The notes under the pieces were generated by a model. The model saw only the letters and a list, made by a program, of their open reading frames with translations. It was not told the origin of the DNA and did not search any database. Positions 33,027-42,543 of a stretch of DNA of 64,000 bases are shown here, one piece after another (positions within the stretch are counted from its first letter, which is position 1; the number at the start of each line of letters is the position of its first letter). Position numbers and translations under genes: made by a program. Origin of the DNA: Ginsengibacter sp963792025 (GTDB taxonomy: Bacteria > Bacteroidota > Bacteroidia > Chitinophagales > Chitinophagaceae); NCBI GenBank assembly GCA_963792025.1, contig CAWBUS010000014.1, positions 49,074 to 113,073 of the forward strand, given 5' to 3'.

Positions 33027-33788
33027 TCATCGTCCCATCCATCCACCATCCACTGTTATTATTGAGCCATTAATATAATCGGAAGCGGGAGATGAAAGGA
33101 AAATATAAGCGCCGGCCATATCGCCAGGAGTGCCCCAGCGATTGGCAGGTATCCTTGATAAAATTGCGGCATTTCTTTCAGGATCTTCCCGAAGTTGAAT
33201 GGTATTATCTGTGGAGATATACCCGGGAGCAACGCCATTTACATTAATGCCTTTTGAAGCCCACTCGTTGGCAAAGGCTTTAAGCAATACAGCAATTGCG
33301 CCCTTACTTGCGGCATATCCTGGCACATTAATACCTCCCTGGAAACTTAATAAAGAACACGTAAATATTATTTTCCCGGACTGTTGTTCCAACATTCGTT
33401 TCCCGATTTCTCTCGTGATGATAAACTGGGAATTTAAATTAATGTCGATAATGGTATCCCAATATTCATCCGGGTGTTCTGCCGCAGGTTTTCGCATAAT
33501 GTTGCCGGCATTGTTTACAAGAATATCAATCCTGGCATGATCTGATTTTACTTTCTCTAAAAATTGATACAACGATTTCCTGTCAGAAAAATCAGCCGAA
33601 TAAGGATAAAACTTTTTGCCGGCTGCCTCCACTAATTCCCCTACTTTACTTCCCTTATCAGGCATACTGTTGCTTACACCGATAATATCAGCACCTGCCT
33701 GGGCCAGTTCAACTGCCACTGCCATTCCAATACCCCGACTACATCCCGTAACTAAAGCAACTTTGTTGTCTACTCTAAAATTTAGCAT
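33027..33788 (-). CDS. kduD: 2-dehydro-3-deoxy-D-gluconate 5-dehydrogenase, SDR family
   Basis: 253 residues, classical short-chain dehydrogenase with cofactor motif TGCSRGIGMAVA (about 15-26), NNAGN (about 90) and the active site Ser and YAASKGAIAV (about 158-167), ending TVDGGWMGR. Placed directly before kduI, it should reduce the KduI product to 2-keto-3-deoxygluconate with NADH. On sequence alone the general gluconate-dehydrogenase assignment would be less certain; the kduI partner makes it firm. It should be the first gene of the two-gene transcript; its promoter lies in the AT-rich gap upstream. Confidence 0.93.
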   Translation of the reverse strand: MLNFRVDNKVALVTGCSRGIGMAVAVELAQAGADIIGVSNSMPDKGSKVGELVEAAGKKFYPYSADFSDRKSLYQFLEKVKSDHARIDILVNNAGNIMRKPAAEHPDEYWDTIIDINLNSQFIITREIGKRMLEQQSGKIIFTCSLLSFQGGINVPGYAASKGAIAVLLKAFANEWASKGINVNGVAPGYISTDNTIQLREDPERNAAILSRIPANRWGTPGDMAGAYIFLSSPASDYINGSIITVDGGWMGR

Positions 33789-34445
33789 TGTTTAATTGAT
33801 TGGGTTAAATATCAAAAAATTTGATTGGAAATAACAAGAAAAAATAAAAAACATTTTCGAATAACCTGGTAAAGTAATTATTGGCAAATTTACAATTATC
33901 ATGCGGAGTAATCTCAATTTGGTAATGGGTAAAACATCAAACTAACATGAATTAATATATTATAGAATTTTACGCGTTATAAATTTTTTAAAATTTAAGT
34001 GCTGTTGATTTTGATGGCATCCCTTAAAGGCAGCATTGATATTTTATGAATGATTTAATTTAAAATAGGATTCGTTCGGTATAAAAAAAATGGATTCTAT
34101 ATTTGATAAGCACGGTTTTAAGGATTTTTAAATCCCCGCATCGGGTGAGACATACTCTTGTTAAGTGAATAGATCATGTATGGATAGAGCATACCAAAGG
34201 CATGGATAGAGTATGAGGAGAGTATCAGGCGCGTAATTTTACTACTTCAAAGTCATCATGAGGAAATTTTTGAACGCAGCGGTATCACAATTATTATAGG
34301 CGTTCCGGAAGGCACTGTCAGGGCGCATAATCGTTGCCGCTAACTGTTGATCTTCAGATTATGCACCCACCGGTTTGCAACATAAAGTCAATATACATAT
34401 GGATATGGTTAAATAGAAGATTCGATTTACCCTCTTAATTTTTAT
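33789..34445. other. AT-rich intergenic region
   Basis: A 657-base spacer between the kduD start and the lipoprotein gene end. The kduD side (33790-34140) is strongly AT-rich and non-coding. The other half contains the sigma-factor-like relic listed separately. No tRNA, terminator or consensus promoter is obvious. Confidence 0.45.
34188..34343 (+). pseudogene. possible relic of ECF sigma factor region 4
   Basis: A 51-codon frame without a start codon ends GITIIIGVPEGTVRAHNRCR and stops. The segment xGVPEGTVR is the hallmark of the helix-turn-helix of ECF sigma-70 region 4 (usual form IxIPEGTVRSR), and the preceding RRVILLLQSHHEEI has the right hydrophobic pattern. The rest of the gene is absent. 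It is short, so chance similarity is possible. Confidence 0.35.
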
Positions 34446-34823
34446 TTACTCGTGTGTTAATACTTTTTTTATTCCCTGGCACATTGATTTGATGGTGTGG
34501 TATGCCTCTTCCGTATTTTGATCTTTGTCGAATTTTATCTCAAGAACGCCCGGCGATTTCCTGATATAAAATTTTGTGTTATCATCGAGCGTAATCACGC
34601 CATCAATCCGCGAATTCACGAAAGACATCCTGCTTCCCCGGCCGATCCTGTCATCCATAAATTCATCCACATGCCTCGTTTGGCTCCTGGGGAAATGTGC
34701 ATTCATTGTGTAATAATGACTATACTCGCTATAGGCAATATCAATATTGTGATCATTGTGCAGGCACGAAATAAGACTTACACAGGCGAGTACGGAAAAA
34801 AACATCACAGTTAACTTTTTCAT
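34446..34823 (-). CDS. small lipoprotein of unknown function
   Basis: 125 residues. The N-terminus MKKLTVMFFSVLACVSLISC is a lipoprotein signal with Cys at position 20. The mature part (HNDHNIDIAYSEYSHYYTMN, then MDDRIGRGSRMSFVNSRIDG and KFYIRKSPGVLEIKFDKDQN) is hydrophilic with mixed strands and no family I recognise. It is alone between two long gaps and reads towards kduD. The good signal sequence and even composition favour a real gene. Confidence 0.75.
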   Translation of the reverse strand: MKKLTVMFFSVLACVSLISCLHNDHNIDIAYSEYSHYYTMNAHFPRSQTRHVDEFMDDRIGRGSRMSFVNSRIDGVITLDDNTKFYIRKSPGVLEIKFDKDQNTEEAYHTIKSMCQGIKKVLTHE

Positions 34824-35089
34824 TGTAATTGTTTACGGGTGAATAAAATAATTGCAAGAACCGGCAAATGCCAATTCAGTTATTTCTTTAAAGTTGAAGA
34901 AGATTGAAAAAAGCCTGGTGAAGTTGAATTACAAAAATAACAATGAAAACGGAATCTTATTTTCATTTATATAAATGGCAATAGGCGCCACGTAAGCGGA
35001 AGGCAATACTCATTTTTCTAAGAAATAACGCCATGTTGTCATTAACAAAGTCTGGTAAGAAATTCGCAGGCATTTTCATAAAGATTTAT

Positions 35090-36076
35090 ATGAACAATCA
35101 AATATCATTTGTAAGTAATGAACATAATGATGCTCATTTGTTGGATGCTTATTCCTCAACAATAACAGGTGTTGTCAGCGATGTATCATCAGCTGTGGCG
35201 CATATACAGGTGGAGAAAAAGGTAACAGACCGGCGTGGAAAGATGCAGATGATGCCGGCTTCAGGGTCGGGCTTTGTTATTTCCTCCGATGGATACATCA
35301 TTACCAACAATCATGTAATTGAAGATGCGCAAAAAATACAGGTATACTTTAGTGATGGCAGGCAACAGTTTGCCGAATTGAAAGGAGCAGACCCATCCAC
35401 CGATATTTCGGTTCTTAAAATTTATGACAGTAACCTTAAAGCATTATCCTTTGCCGATTCAGACCAGTTACAGCCGGGACAAATTGCTGTTGCAATCGGC
35501 AATCCACTTGGTTTGCAATACTCCGTTACAGCAGGAGTGGTAAGTGCACTTGGCAGAACGTTAAGGGCCAAAAACGGAAGACTCATTGATGACATTATAC
35601 AAACAGATGCTGCATTGAATCCCGGCAACTCCGGCGGCCCGCTTGTAAATTCTGCTGGTCATGTTATTGGTGTAAATACCGCTACTATTCCATCAGCGCA
35701 GGGTTTATGTTTTGCAGTGTCTTCCAACCTGTCATCGTATGTGGCTGGTAAAATAATTATGGAAGGAAGGGTAAGGCGTGCCTATATCGGTATCGCCGGG
35801 CAGTTGGTTAATCTTACTGAAAGAATGGTGGCCGCTAACAAGCTTCAAAAAAATACCGGCGTCTATGTGTTCGAGTTAGTTGCCGATGCCAATGTTTATA
35901 ACCGGGAACTTCGCGTCGGAGATATTATCGTGGAACTCGATGGCAAATCTGTAGGTTCTGTAGATGACATGCATAAACTTTTTTCATACGAAATGATTGG
36001 AGTACGCAAGGAGGTGGGAGTTTTAAGAGGGGGCCACAAGCAATATGTGCATATTATCCCGGGCGAAATGAAATAA
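35090..36076 (+). CDS. S1C trypsin-like serine protease with PDZ domain, no signal peptide
   Basis: The ATG at 35090 (MNNQISFVSNEHNDAHLLDA) is preferred; an ATG at 35033 adds 19 residues without making a secretion signal. The 328-residue product has the HtrA/DegP catalytic domain with H75 (ITNNHVI), D105 (STDISVLKI) and S181 (NPGNSGGPLVN). One PDZ domain follows (about 240-325; GVYVFELVADANVYNRELRV, GDIIVELDGKSV). DegP-type enzymes are periplasmic quality-control proteases, but neither start gives a leader or lipobox here, so this one may work in the cytoplasm. It stands alone, with gaps on both sides, and no regulator is adjacent. Confidence 0.9.
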   Translation: MNNQISFVSNEHNDAHLLDAYSSTITGVVSDVSSAVAHIQVEKKVTDRRGKMQMMPASGSGFVISSDGYIITNNHVIEDAQKIQVYFSDGRQQFAELKGADPSTDISVLKIYDSNLKALSFADSDQLQPGQIAVAIGNPLGLQYSVTAGVVSALGRTLRAKNGRLIDDIIQTDAALNPGNSGGPLVNSAGHVIGVNTATIPSAQGLCFAVSSNLSSYVAGKIIMEGRVRRAYIGIAGQLVNLTERMVAANKLQKNTGVYVFELVADANVYNRELRVGDIIVELDGKSVGSVDDMHKLFSYEMIGVRKEVGVLRGGHKQYVHIIPGEMK

Positions 36077-36353
36077 AGTTTTTCAGCCATCCTTTCAAAC
36101 TACGGTTTCGGAGTATCAACTTTATTACGGAAGGCTTATACCCCCAACTTAGGACTAAAACTCAAAAAGTATTTGATAGTTTTAAAATAAGTGTTAGATT
36201 GACAATTATTTAATTGCCAGGATCTATTTCTTCGTTGCCATTCGAATGTAACCGGTTTTGCTTCACTTGAAAATAACGATTCCGGTTATACAACTACGTT
36301 AGTAATGGTTGGAGACATAACTTAATTGTACGAATGAATTAATATATACGAAT

Positions 36354-38363
36354 ATGAGACTGAAACTACCCGTTCTTTTGTTATTTATTTGTCCACTGGC
36401 AATTGCCTTTCTGCCAAAGCAAGCCCGTGCCCAATCTAAAAATGAATTTATAGTAAAGGTGAATGAACCCAAAGGAAATGTACAACCTACCATGTGGGGC
36501 GTTTTTTTTGAAGACATTAATTTCGGTGCTGATGGCGGCCTGTATGCAGAACTGGTTAAGAACCGTTCATTTGAATTCAGCAAGCCGCTGATGGGATGGA
36601 CAGTACAACAAAATAAATTTAGAGAAGGCGCTGTGCTGGTGCTTAACAGGAAAGAAACTGATCCTGCTAATCCTCATTATATACGACTAAATGCCGATCA
36701 TGCATTGAAAGGTGATCTTGGATTAACCAATGAAGGTTTTCGCGGCATGGGAATAAAGAAGGGGTTGCGTTATGATTTTTCCGTGATGTATCGCCAGCAA
36801 AATGCAGTCGTAAAATTATATGTTGAGTTAGTTGATACTTCCGGTAACATCATTGGCGGTGCAGAAGTGATACCAAATGAAACAGGTGATGAATGGCACA
36901 AAGCTGCGGTAAGTTTTACAGCCAACGCAACCGTGATGAAAGCAAAGATGCATGTGTGGATAGAAGGCAATGGTTTTATTGATCTAGACATGATTTCATT
37001 GTTTCCCGGAGATACCTGGAAAAACCGCCCTGGTGGCCTGCGGGCAGACATGGTACAGTGGCTTGCTGACATGAAACCGGGTTTCATCCGTTTCCCCGGC
37101 GGCTGCATTGTTGAAGGATTTGATTTATCAAACCGCTATCAATGGAAAAAAACTATTGGCCCCGTAGCAGAACGCCAGCTTATTATGAACCGCTGGAATG
37201 TTGAGTTTGCGTATCGGCCAACGCCTGATTACTTTCAAACCTTTGGCCTGGGCTTCTTTGAATATTTTCAACTGGCTGAAGATATCGGCGCAGAACCACT
37301 ACCTATTCTTAATTGCGGCATGGCCTGCCAGTTTAATACTGCAGAACTGGTTCCGGTGGATGAATTAGATCCTTATATACAGGATGCATTAGACCTTATT
37401 GAATTTGCTAACGGAGATGTACACACGAAGTGGGGAAAGATTCGTGCTGACCTCGGGCATCCTCTTCCATTTCATTTAAAAATGATGGGTGTTGGTAATG
37501 AAAACTGGGGCCCGCAGTATGTAGCAAGATTAAAAGCTTTCACTAAAATTATTAAGGCAAAATACCCCGACTTTAAATTAGTAAACAGTTCCGGGACGGA
37601 TCCCAATGGTGAACGGTTCGATTATCTTAACGGTGAGCTGCGGAATATGAATGCCGATATTATTGACGAACATTATTACCGCAAGCCTGAATGGTTCTTT
37701 GCCAACGCCACGCGTTATGATAATTATCCGAGAAACGGTTCTAAAGTATTTTGTGGTGAATATGCAGCACAGAGCGATCATACCGTAAGTATAAATAATG
37801 AAAACAACTGGCTAACTGCTTTGTCAGAAGCCGCTTTTATGACGGGGCTTGAGCGCAATGCTGATGTGGTGAGCATGGCTTCTTATGCACCATTATTCGC
37901 CCATGTAGATGGATGGCAGTGGAAGCCTGATTTGATCTGGGTTAACAACCTGCAATCTTACGGTACTACTGATTATTATGTGCAGAAGTTGTATTCACTT
38001 AATAAGGGAACAAATGTAATACCGATCACATTAGATAATGACGTTATTGCCGGGCAGGATAGTCTCTATGCTTCAGCAGTAATAGATTCACCTGCCAATG
38101 AAATAATAATAAAGATTGTCAATGCATCAAATAAACCTCAGCCAAACAATATTTTAGTACAGGGCGTAAGGAAGTTGTCGCCCAAAGGGTCAGCTACTAT
38201 TTTACAAAGCAACGATTTAGATGCAATGAATTCTTTTGAAGAACCTCAAAAAATTTCTCCCAAAGAATCGACACTCATCGTAAAAGGGAAAAAAATTAAT
38301 ATCACATTACTTCCTTATTCATTCACTATAATAAAGATTAAACAATTGCAGAAAGGTTATTGA
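36354..38363 (+). CDS. GH51-type alpha-L-arabinofuranosidase, secreted
   Basis: 669 residues with a signal peptide (LPVLLLFICPLAIAFLP, cleavage after ARAQ). The protein opens GVFFEDINFGADGGLYAELV as in plant-like GH51 enzymes. Residues about 75-220 form a CBM4-like beta-sandwich insertion, followed by the barrel (FIRFPGGCIVEGF, about 245-257) with acid/base E383 (GVGNENWGP) and nucleophile E469 (FCGEYAAQ), then the C-terminal beta domain (IIIKIVNASNKPQPN to LLPYSFTIIKIK). These enzymes release arabinose from arabinan or arabinoxylan side chains. It is followed after 38 bases by a GH27 gene in the same direction, so the pair is probably one transcript. Confidence 0.95.
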   Translation: MRLKLPVLLLFICPLAIAFLPKQARAQSKNEFIVKVNEPKGNVQPTMWGVFFEDINFGADGGLYAELVKNRSFEFSKPLMGWTVQQNKFREGAVLVLNRKETDPANPHYIRLNADHALKGDLGLTNEGFRGMGIKKGLRYDFSVMYRQQNAVVKLYVELVDTSGNIIGGAEVIPNETGDEWHKAAVSFTANATVMKAKMHVWIEGNGFIDLDMISLFPGDTWKNRPGGLRADMVQWLADMKPGFIRFPGGCIVEGFDLSNRYQWKKTIGPVAERQLIMNRWNVEFAYRPTPDYFQTFGLGFFEYFQLAEDIGAEPLPILNCGMACQFNTAELVPVDELDPYIQDALDLIEFANGDVHTKWGKIRADLGHPLPFHLKMMGVGNENWGPQYVARLKAFTKIIKAKYPDFKLVNSSGTDPNGERFDYLNGELRNMNADIIDEHYYRKPEWFFANATRYDNYPRNGSKVFCGEYAAQSDHTVSINNENNWLTALSEAAFMTGLERNADVVSMASYAPLFAHVDGWQWKPDLIWVNNLQSYGTTDYYVQKLYSLNKGTNVIPITLDNDVIAGQDSLYASAVIDSPANEIIIKIVNASNKPQPNNILVQGVRKLSPKGSATILQSNDLDAMNSFEEPQKISPKESTLIVKGKKINITLLPYSFTIIKIKQLQKGY

Positions 38364-38401
38364 AAGGAAATAATAAAATCATTGCAAAATAAAATCAGGA
38401 T

Positions 38402-39766
38402 ATGAGACCAGTTAAAAAAATTGCTGTTGCCGTTTTATTATTATTTTTTTCATTCCCGTCTTTACACGCACAGGTGGCACAAACACCACCGATGGGATGG
38501 AACAGTTATAACTGTTTTGGCTCTGCTGTACACGAAGATGAAGTAAAAGCCAATGCCGATTATGTAGCACAGCATTTAAAGCAATTCGGCTGGCAATATA
38601 TAGTGGTTGATTTTTTATGGAGTTACGATAATCCTCCGGGAAGTAATATTGGTAATCCTTTTCAAAAGCAATTACAGGATGGCTCTTATGTACCGTGGTT
38701 AACGATGGATAAATGGGGAAGACTACTGCCACAACCGAATAAGTTTCCGTCAGCATTCGGCGGCAAAGGTTTTAAGCCGCTGAGCGACTATGTTCATTCG
38801 CTGGGATTGAAGTTTGGGATTCATGTTATGCGTGGGATACCGAGGCAGGCAGTGTGGGCTAAATCTCCTGTTTTAGGAACCAACGGTATAACGGCGGATA
38901 TGATTGCGGATACCTCATCAACTTGTCCCTGGATGAATCACATGTACGGGTTGAATATGTCGAAGCCCGGTGCACAGGAATATTTGAATTCAATCCTGGA
39001 ATTATATAAAGATTGGGATGTTGATTTTATTAAAGTAGATGACATTGCCCGCCCATATCATAAGGCAGAAATAGAAGGGTATAGGAAAGCTATAGAAAAT
39101 TGCGGAAGACCGATAGTGTTAAGTATCTCACCCGGTGAAACACCACTGGCTGATTCTGCAAACGTAAAGGAGTATGCTACCATGTGGCGCATGGCCGATG
39201 ATTTTTGGGACAACTGGGAAATGATATTGCACATGTTTAACTATGCAAAGAGTTGGGAAGGGATGGGTGGTCCCGGCCACTGGCCCGATTGTGATATGCT
39301 GCAGATTGGCAAACTCTCGAAACGCGGCCCGGTTGGTCCCGAACGGTATAGCCGCTTTACTAACGATGAACTATATACGCACATGAATTTTTGGTGCATT
39401 TACCGTTCGCCGTTGATGATGGGAGGCAACCTTCCGGAAAACAGGGATATTGAATTAAAACTTCTTTCCAATGACGAAGTGCTGGAAGTAAATCAACAGG
39501 GAGAGAACCCGAGACAATTATATAAAAAAGATGGAAGCATGGTTTGGGCATCTCACGTAAAAGGTTCCAAAGATTGGTATGTGGGGTTGTTTAACATCGC
39601 TGATAGTGCGCATGATGTATCAATTGATTTTTCATCGCTGGGATTGAAAGGAAAAATTAAGGTGAGGGATCTTTGGAAGAAAGAGCTTATAGGAGTTTTT
39701 AAAAAGAAATATACACAAGAGATTAATCCGCACGGAAGTATATTACTTCGGTTAAGTGTGCAATAG
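38402..39766 (+). CDS. GH27 alpha-galactosidase, secreted
   Basis: 454 residues with a signal peptide (IAVAVLLLFFSFPSLHAQ). The barrel starts with the typical TPPMGWNSYNCFG. The nucleophile is D213 in DVDFIKVDDIARP and the acid/base by alignment is D267 in MWRMADDFWDNW. The C-terminal beta-sandwich is DWYVGLFNIADSAHDVSI to GSILLRLSVQ. It would cut terminal alpha-galactose (or beta-L-arabinopyranose in some relatives) from galactomannan, raffinose-type sugars or arabinogalactan. Paired with GH51 in one probable operon, it suggests work on arabinogalactan or pectin side chains, in line with kduID and the HTCS nearby. Confidence 0.95.
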   Translation: MRPVKKIAVAVLLLFFSFPSLHAQVAQTPPMGWNSYNCFGSAVHEDEVKANADYVAQHLKQFGWQYIVVDFLWSYDNPPGSNIGNPFQKQLQDGSYVPWLTMDKWGRLLPQPNKFPSAFGGKGFKPLSDYVHSLGLKFGIHVMRGIPRQAVWAKSPVLGTNGITADMIADTSSTCPWMNHMYGLNMSKPGAQEYLNSILELYKDWDVDFIKVDDIARPYHKAEIEGYRKAIENCGRPIVLSISPGETPLADSANVKEYATMWRMADDFWDNWEMILHMFNYAKSWEGMGGPGHWPDCDMLQIGKLSKRGPVGPERYSRFTNDELYTHMNFWCIYRSPLMMGGNLPENRDIELKLLSNDEVLEVNQQGENPRQLYKKDGSMVWASHVKGSKDWYVGLFNIADSAHDVSIDFSSLGLKGKIKVRDLWKKELIGVFKKKYTQEINPHGSILLRLSVQ

Positions 39767-39824
39767 CGTTGCGAATGCCTTTGGCGAAACACGGGAAAAA
39801 GTCTTTTAAATATCGCTTAAAATT

Positions 39825-40256
39825 TTAGGTGGTAGATTTCGAATCCTTCCCTTGCATTTCCTGCAGCATTTGAATTATCTTATCCAGTTTATCAATTTCA
39901 AGCGAATTCAGTTTTTGCTGCAACGCTTCAATCTCAATCTTGGCCTCTGTATTTGTCTGGTAGTCTTTTTGCGCCTGCATCCTGTCTCTTTCATTTTGCC
40001 TGTTTTGTGCCATCATAATAATGGGTGCAGCGTATGCGGCTTGCGTGGAAAAGAGGAGATTAAGTAAAATGAAAGGATAGACATCCCAGTGGTCCATCCA
40101 CGCAACGAAGTTTAAAACCATCCAAAGAATTACAAAAATGGTTTGGCTGATAATGAATGTCCACGAGCCCATGCCGTTTGCCACTTTATCGGCCAGTTTT
40201 TGGCCAAAGGATAAGCTGTCCTGGTAGAGGTCGTGCCATGTTTTAATTTTAAGCAT
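39825..40256 (-). CDS. DUF1003 family membrane protein
   Basis: 143 residues. After an amphipathic start (LADKVANGMGSWTFIISQ) there are two membrane helices (TFIISQTIFVILWMVLNFVA and PFILLNLLFSTQAAYAAPII), the conserved DUF1003 sequence AAPIIMMAQNRQNERDR, and a coiled-coil tail (EAKIEIEALQQKLNSLEIDK). The function of the family is unknown. It is convergent with the GH27 gene and divergent from the oxidase gene. Confidence 0.9.
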   Translation of the reverse strand: MLKIKTWHDLYQDSLSFGQKLADKVANGMGSWTFIISQTIFVILWMVLNFVAWMDHWDVYPFILLNLLFSTQAAYAAPIIMMAQNRQNERDRMQAQKDYQTNTEAKIEIEALQQKLNSLEIDKLDKIIQMLQEMQGKDSKSTT

Positions 40257-40391
40257 TTTAGAAATTTAGTTTTGATAATGAAATAATAGATTAAATTATT
40301 AGGTAAATATAAAGCGGATAGAGAAAAAATGATTTTTCCGAATAATAATGTTATCAACTATATAATGGCCAAACAAGGAATTTATTAATTA

Positions 40392-40399
40392 TACCTTTG
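40392..40399 (+). promoter_or_regulatory. possible -7 box upstream of the FMN oxidase gene
   Basis: TACCTTTG fits TAnnTTTG exactly, but no good -33 TTTG is found 19-21 bases before it. It would give a leader of about 120 bases. Confidence 0.3.
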
Positions 40400-40527
40400 A
40401 AACGCCTAAAATTTGCTTTAAAAATCGATGCTGATCAGTGAGATAAGTGAACGGACCAGCAATTATTTTTTCATAACTTACGGGAATGCATACGTGAAAC
40501 AAGAAAAAAAGCAAAATAAGAATATTC

Positions 40528-41712
40528 ATGGACACGAATATATTTTCACAACTATCTGGCGGAATACAATACCAATTGCAGATTTATTTTGCCGGTACAC
40601 AAAATGTAAAACTTCAGTTACCCGTATCATTTGAAGAGCTTGAACAACACGCGTCCGAAATAATGAAGCCCGACGCTTTTGACTATATCGCTGGAAGCGC
40701 GGGATCAGAAATATCCACCTCTAATAATAAAGAAGCCTTTAATCATTACCAGATTATTCCACGCATGATGGGCGATGTATCGCAAAGAAATATTGGTATT
40801 GAATTATTTGGGATAACATTACCCACGCCCGTTTTATTGGCGCCTGTTGGCGTTTTATCTATTGCACATCCTGAAGCGGAAGTAGCCGTTGCCCGTGCCG
40901 CGAAAAACCTGCGTGTGCCCCAGATAGTTAGTACGGTATCTTCCAAAACGATAGAAGAGATTGGGGAAGTGCATGGTGATCATCCACACTGGTTTCAACT
41001 CTATTGGGGACGTAATAACGATTTCACCCGCAGCATAATTAGCCGTGCGGAAAAGGCTGGTTACTCCGCTATTGTTGTTACGCTTGATACACGTTTATTT
41101 GCCTGGAGAGAACGCGATATTAAAAATGCCTATCTGCCATTTCTATATAACGAAGGGCTAGCCAACTATTTTAGCGATCCTGTTTTTTTGGCAGAGGCAG
41201 GTGATCCGGCAAAAGATAAAATGCAAACAATGATGCACTTCGCAAACTGTTTTTCTAATCCTTCGTCTACGTGGGAAGATCTTTCCGTTATAAGAGAATG
41301 TACCAAACTTCCGGTGATCGTTAAAGGCATCCAGCATCCAGACGACGCAAAGAGAGCTATGGATAATGGCGTCGATGGAATTGTTGTATCTAACCATGGT
41401 GGTCGCCAGCTCGATGGAGCCGTTGGTGCAATAGATACCCTTGCTGGTATAGCGGATGCAGTTGCCAATAAAACCACCATTCTTTTTGATAGTGGTATTC
41501 GTCGTGGTGCTGACGTTTTTAAAGCAATAGCATTAGGAGCTAAAGCTGTGCTGCTCGGACGTCCCTATGCCTATGGTCTTGCACTTGGAGGCGAACAGGG
41601 AGTTACGGAAGTGATTGCTAATTTACTTGCCGATATTGATTTAACATTGGGGTTGGCTGGTTGCACTTCATGGAAAGAAGTTACCCGCGACAGGTTGCGT
41701 TATAATAAATAA
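40528..41712 (+). CDS. FMN-dependent alpha-hydroxy-acid oxidase (lactate 2-monooxygenase-like)
   Basis: 394 residues covering the whole FMN-dependent 2-hydroxyacid dehydrogenase barrel: SFEELEQHASEIMKPDAFDY at the start, then the FMN-binding APVGVLSIAHPEAEVAVARA, FQLYWGRNN, and VIVKGIQHPDDAKRAMDNGV with the flavin-contacting Lys. The catalytic His/Arg signature is VVSNHGGRQLDGAVG, and the phosphate site is FDSGIRRGADVFKAIALGAK. Members oxidise L-lactate, glycolate or similar acids. The N-terminal insertion around GGIQYQLQIYFAG resembles lactate monooxygenase, but the substrate is an inference. There is no signal peptide; it is cytoplasmic. It ends just before a strong bidirectional terminator. 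Confidence 0.92.
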   Translation: MDTNIFSQLSGGIQYQLQIYFAGTQNVKLQLPVSFEELEQHASEIMKPDAFDYIAGSAGSEISTSNNKEAFNHYQIIPRMMGDVSQRNIGIELFGITLPTPVLLAPVGVLSIAHPEAEVAVARAAKNLRVPQIVSTVSSKTIEEIGEVHGDHPHWFQLYWGRNNDFTRSIISRAEKAGYSAIVVTLDTRLFAWRERDIKNAYLPFLYNEGLANYFSDPVFLAEAGDPAKDKMQTMMHFANCFSNPSSTWEDLSVIRECTKLPVIVKGIQHPDDAKRAMDNGVDGIVVSNHGGRQLDGAVGAIDTLAGIADAVANKTTILFDSGIRRGADVFKAIALGAKAVLLGRPYAYGLALGGEQGVTEVIANLLADIDLTLGLAGCTSWKEVTRDRLRYNK

Positions 41713-41760
41713 AAGTTCCTGAAGAACATCTCACCAGACACATTACCGTAATATATAAAG

Positions 41761-41799
41761 TAAGACATCCCGTTTCTATTTGCAGAACGGGATGTCTTA
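41761..41799. terminator. bidirectional intrinsic terminator
   Basis: TAAGACATCCCGTT (41761-41774) and AACGGGATGTCTTA (41786-41799) form a perfect 14-pair stem with an 11-base loop. It sits between the convergent oxidase and lipoprotein genes and can serve both. Confidence 0.9.
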
Positions 41800-41806
41800 T
41801 TTGACA

Positions 41807-42346
41807 CTAATCTTTTTTAAGTTTTTGCTTATGAGAATTTAGCCAGATAATTTTTCCATCCTTCATACCATTGTCATCTTCATAGTTGGCTGAGTCCACT
41901 TTACCATTTTTAAATGTATCTATTTCTTTGTACCACACATTTATGTAATTGGCACTGTCTTTAACCGAATGATTTTTTAGCCAAACATCCATGGTAATTT
42001 TTACGGAACTGAGGCTATCACGGTACTTTCCCCATACTCGCATGATAGAATCTGCAAGACCTTTGAAATGGTACCCATCCGCCATGTCAGCATACATACT
42101 GTCGCCCATTGTGGTTCTTAAGGCTTTCATGTCGCCCTGCTCCCAATATTTATAGGAATTCAGCACGGTCAATAGGTCTGAATCTGAAACGTTGTTATTG
42201 AATTCTGTTGTATACATTGCCGTATAGGGCAGGCTAATTGTGCTGACTGTTGTCGCTGGAGCTGTCGTTGTGTTTGAGTCGCTTTTTGGGTTACAGGCAA
42301 CGAAGCAACCGCACGTTGTGATAAACAGGAGAATGTACTTTTTCAT
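41807..42346 (-). CDS. lipoprotein, NTF2-like, unknown function
   Basis: The ATG at 42344-42346 starts a good lipoprotein signal (MKKYILLFITTCGCFVAC), with the acceptor Cys at position 18; a longer frame upstream lacks one. The 179-residue product has a Ser/Thr-rich linker (SDSNTTTAPATTVSTIS), then an NTF2-like fold: LLTVLNSYKYWEQGDMKALR, MGDSMYADMADGYHF, VDTANY-like strands and KDGKIIWLNSHKQKL. No active-site residues are evident. Downstream is the strong bidirectional terminator; upstream is a 197-base gap to nadB. Confidence 0.82.
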   Translation of the reverse strand: MKKYILLFITTCGCFVACNPKSDSNTTTAPATTVSTISLPYTAMYTTEFNNNVSDSDLLTVLNSYKYWEQGDMKALRTTMGDSMYADMADGYHFKGLADSIMRVWGKYRDSLSSVKITMDVWLKNHSVKDSANYINVWYKEIDTFKNGKVDSANYEDDNGMKDGKIIWLNSHKQKLKKD

Positions 42347-42543
42347 TTCATTTTGTTTTAAGAGAGATGACTTGATAAAAAGGTGTATAACCGACAAAGA
42401 ATTTTATCAAAAGATTAGCTGGAAGGTGTAATAAAGGAAAGGCTTATATTAATTACGTTGGTAATATAAAGCAATTTCGGATTTAAAAAATACCTGCAAA
42501 ATTGTTTTACATGAAAATGATAAAAGGCGGGGTGGCGGCGCAA

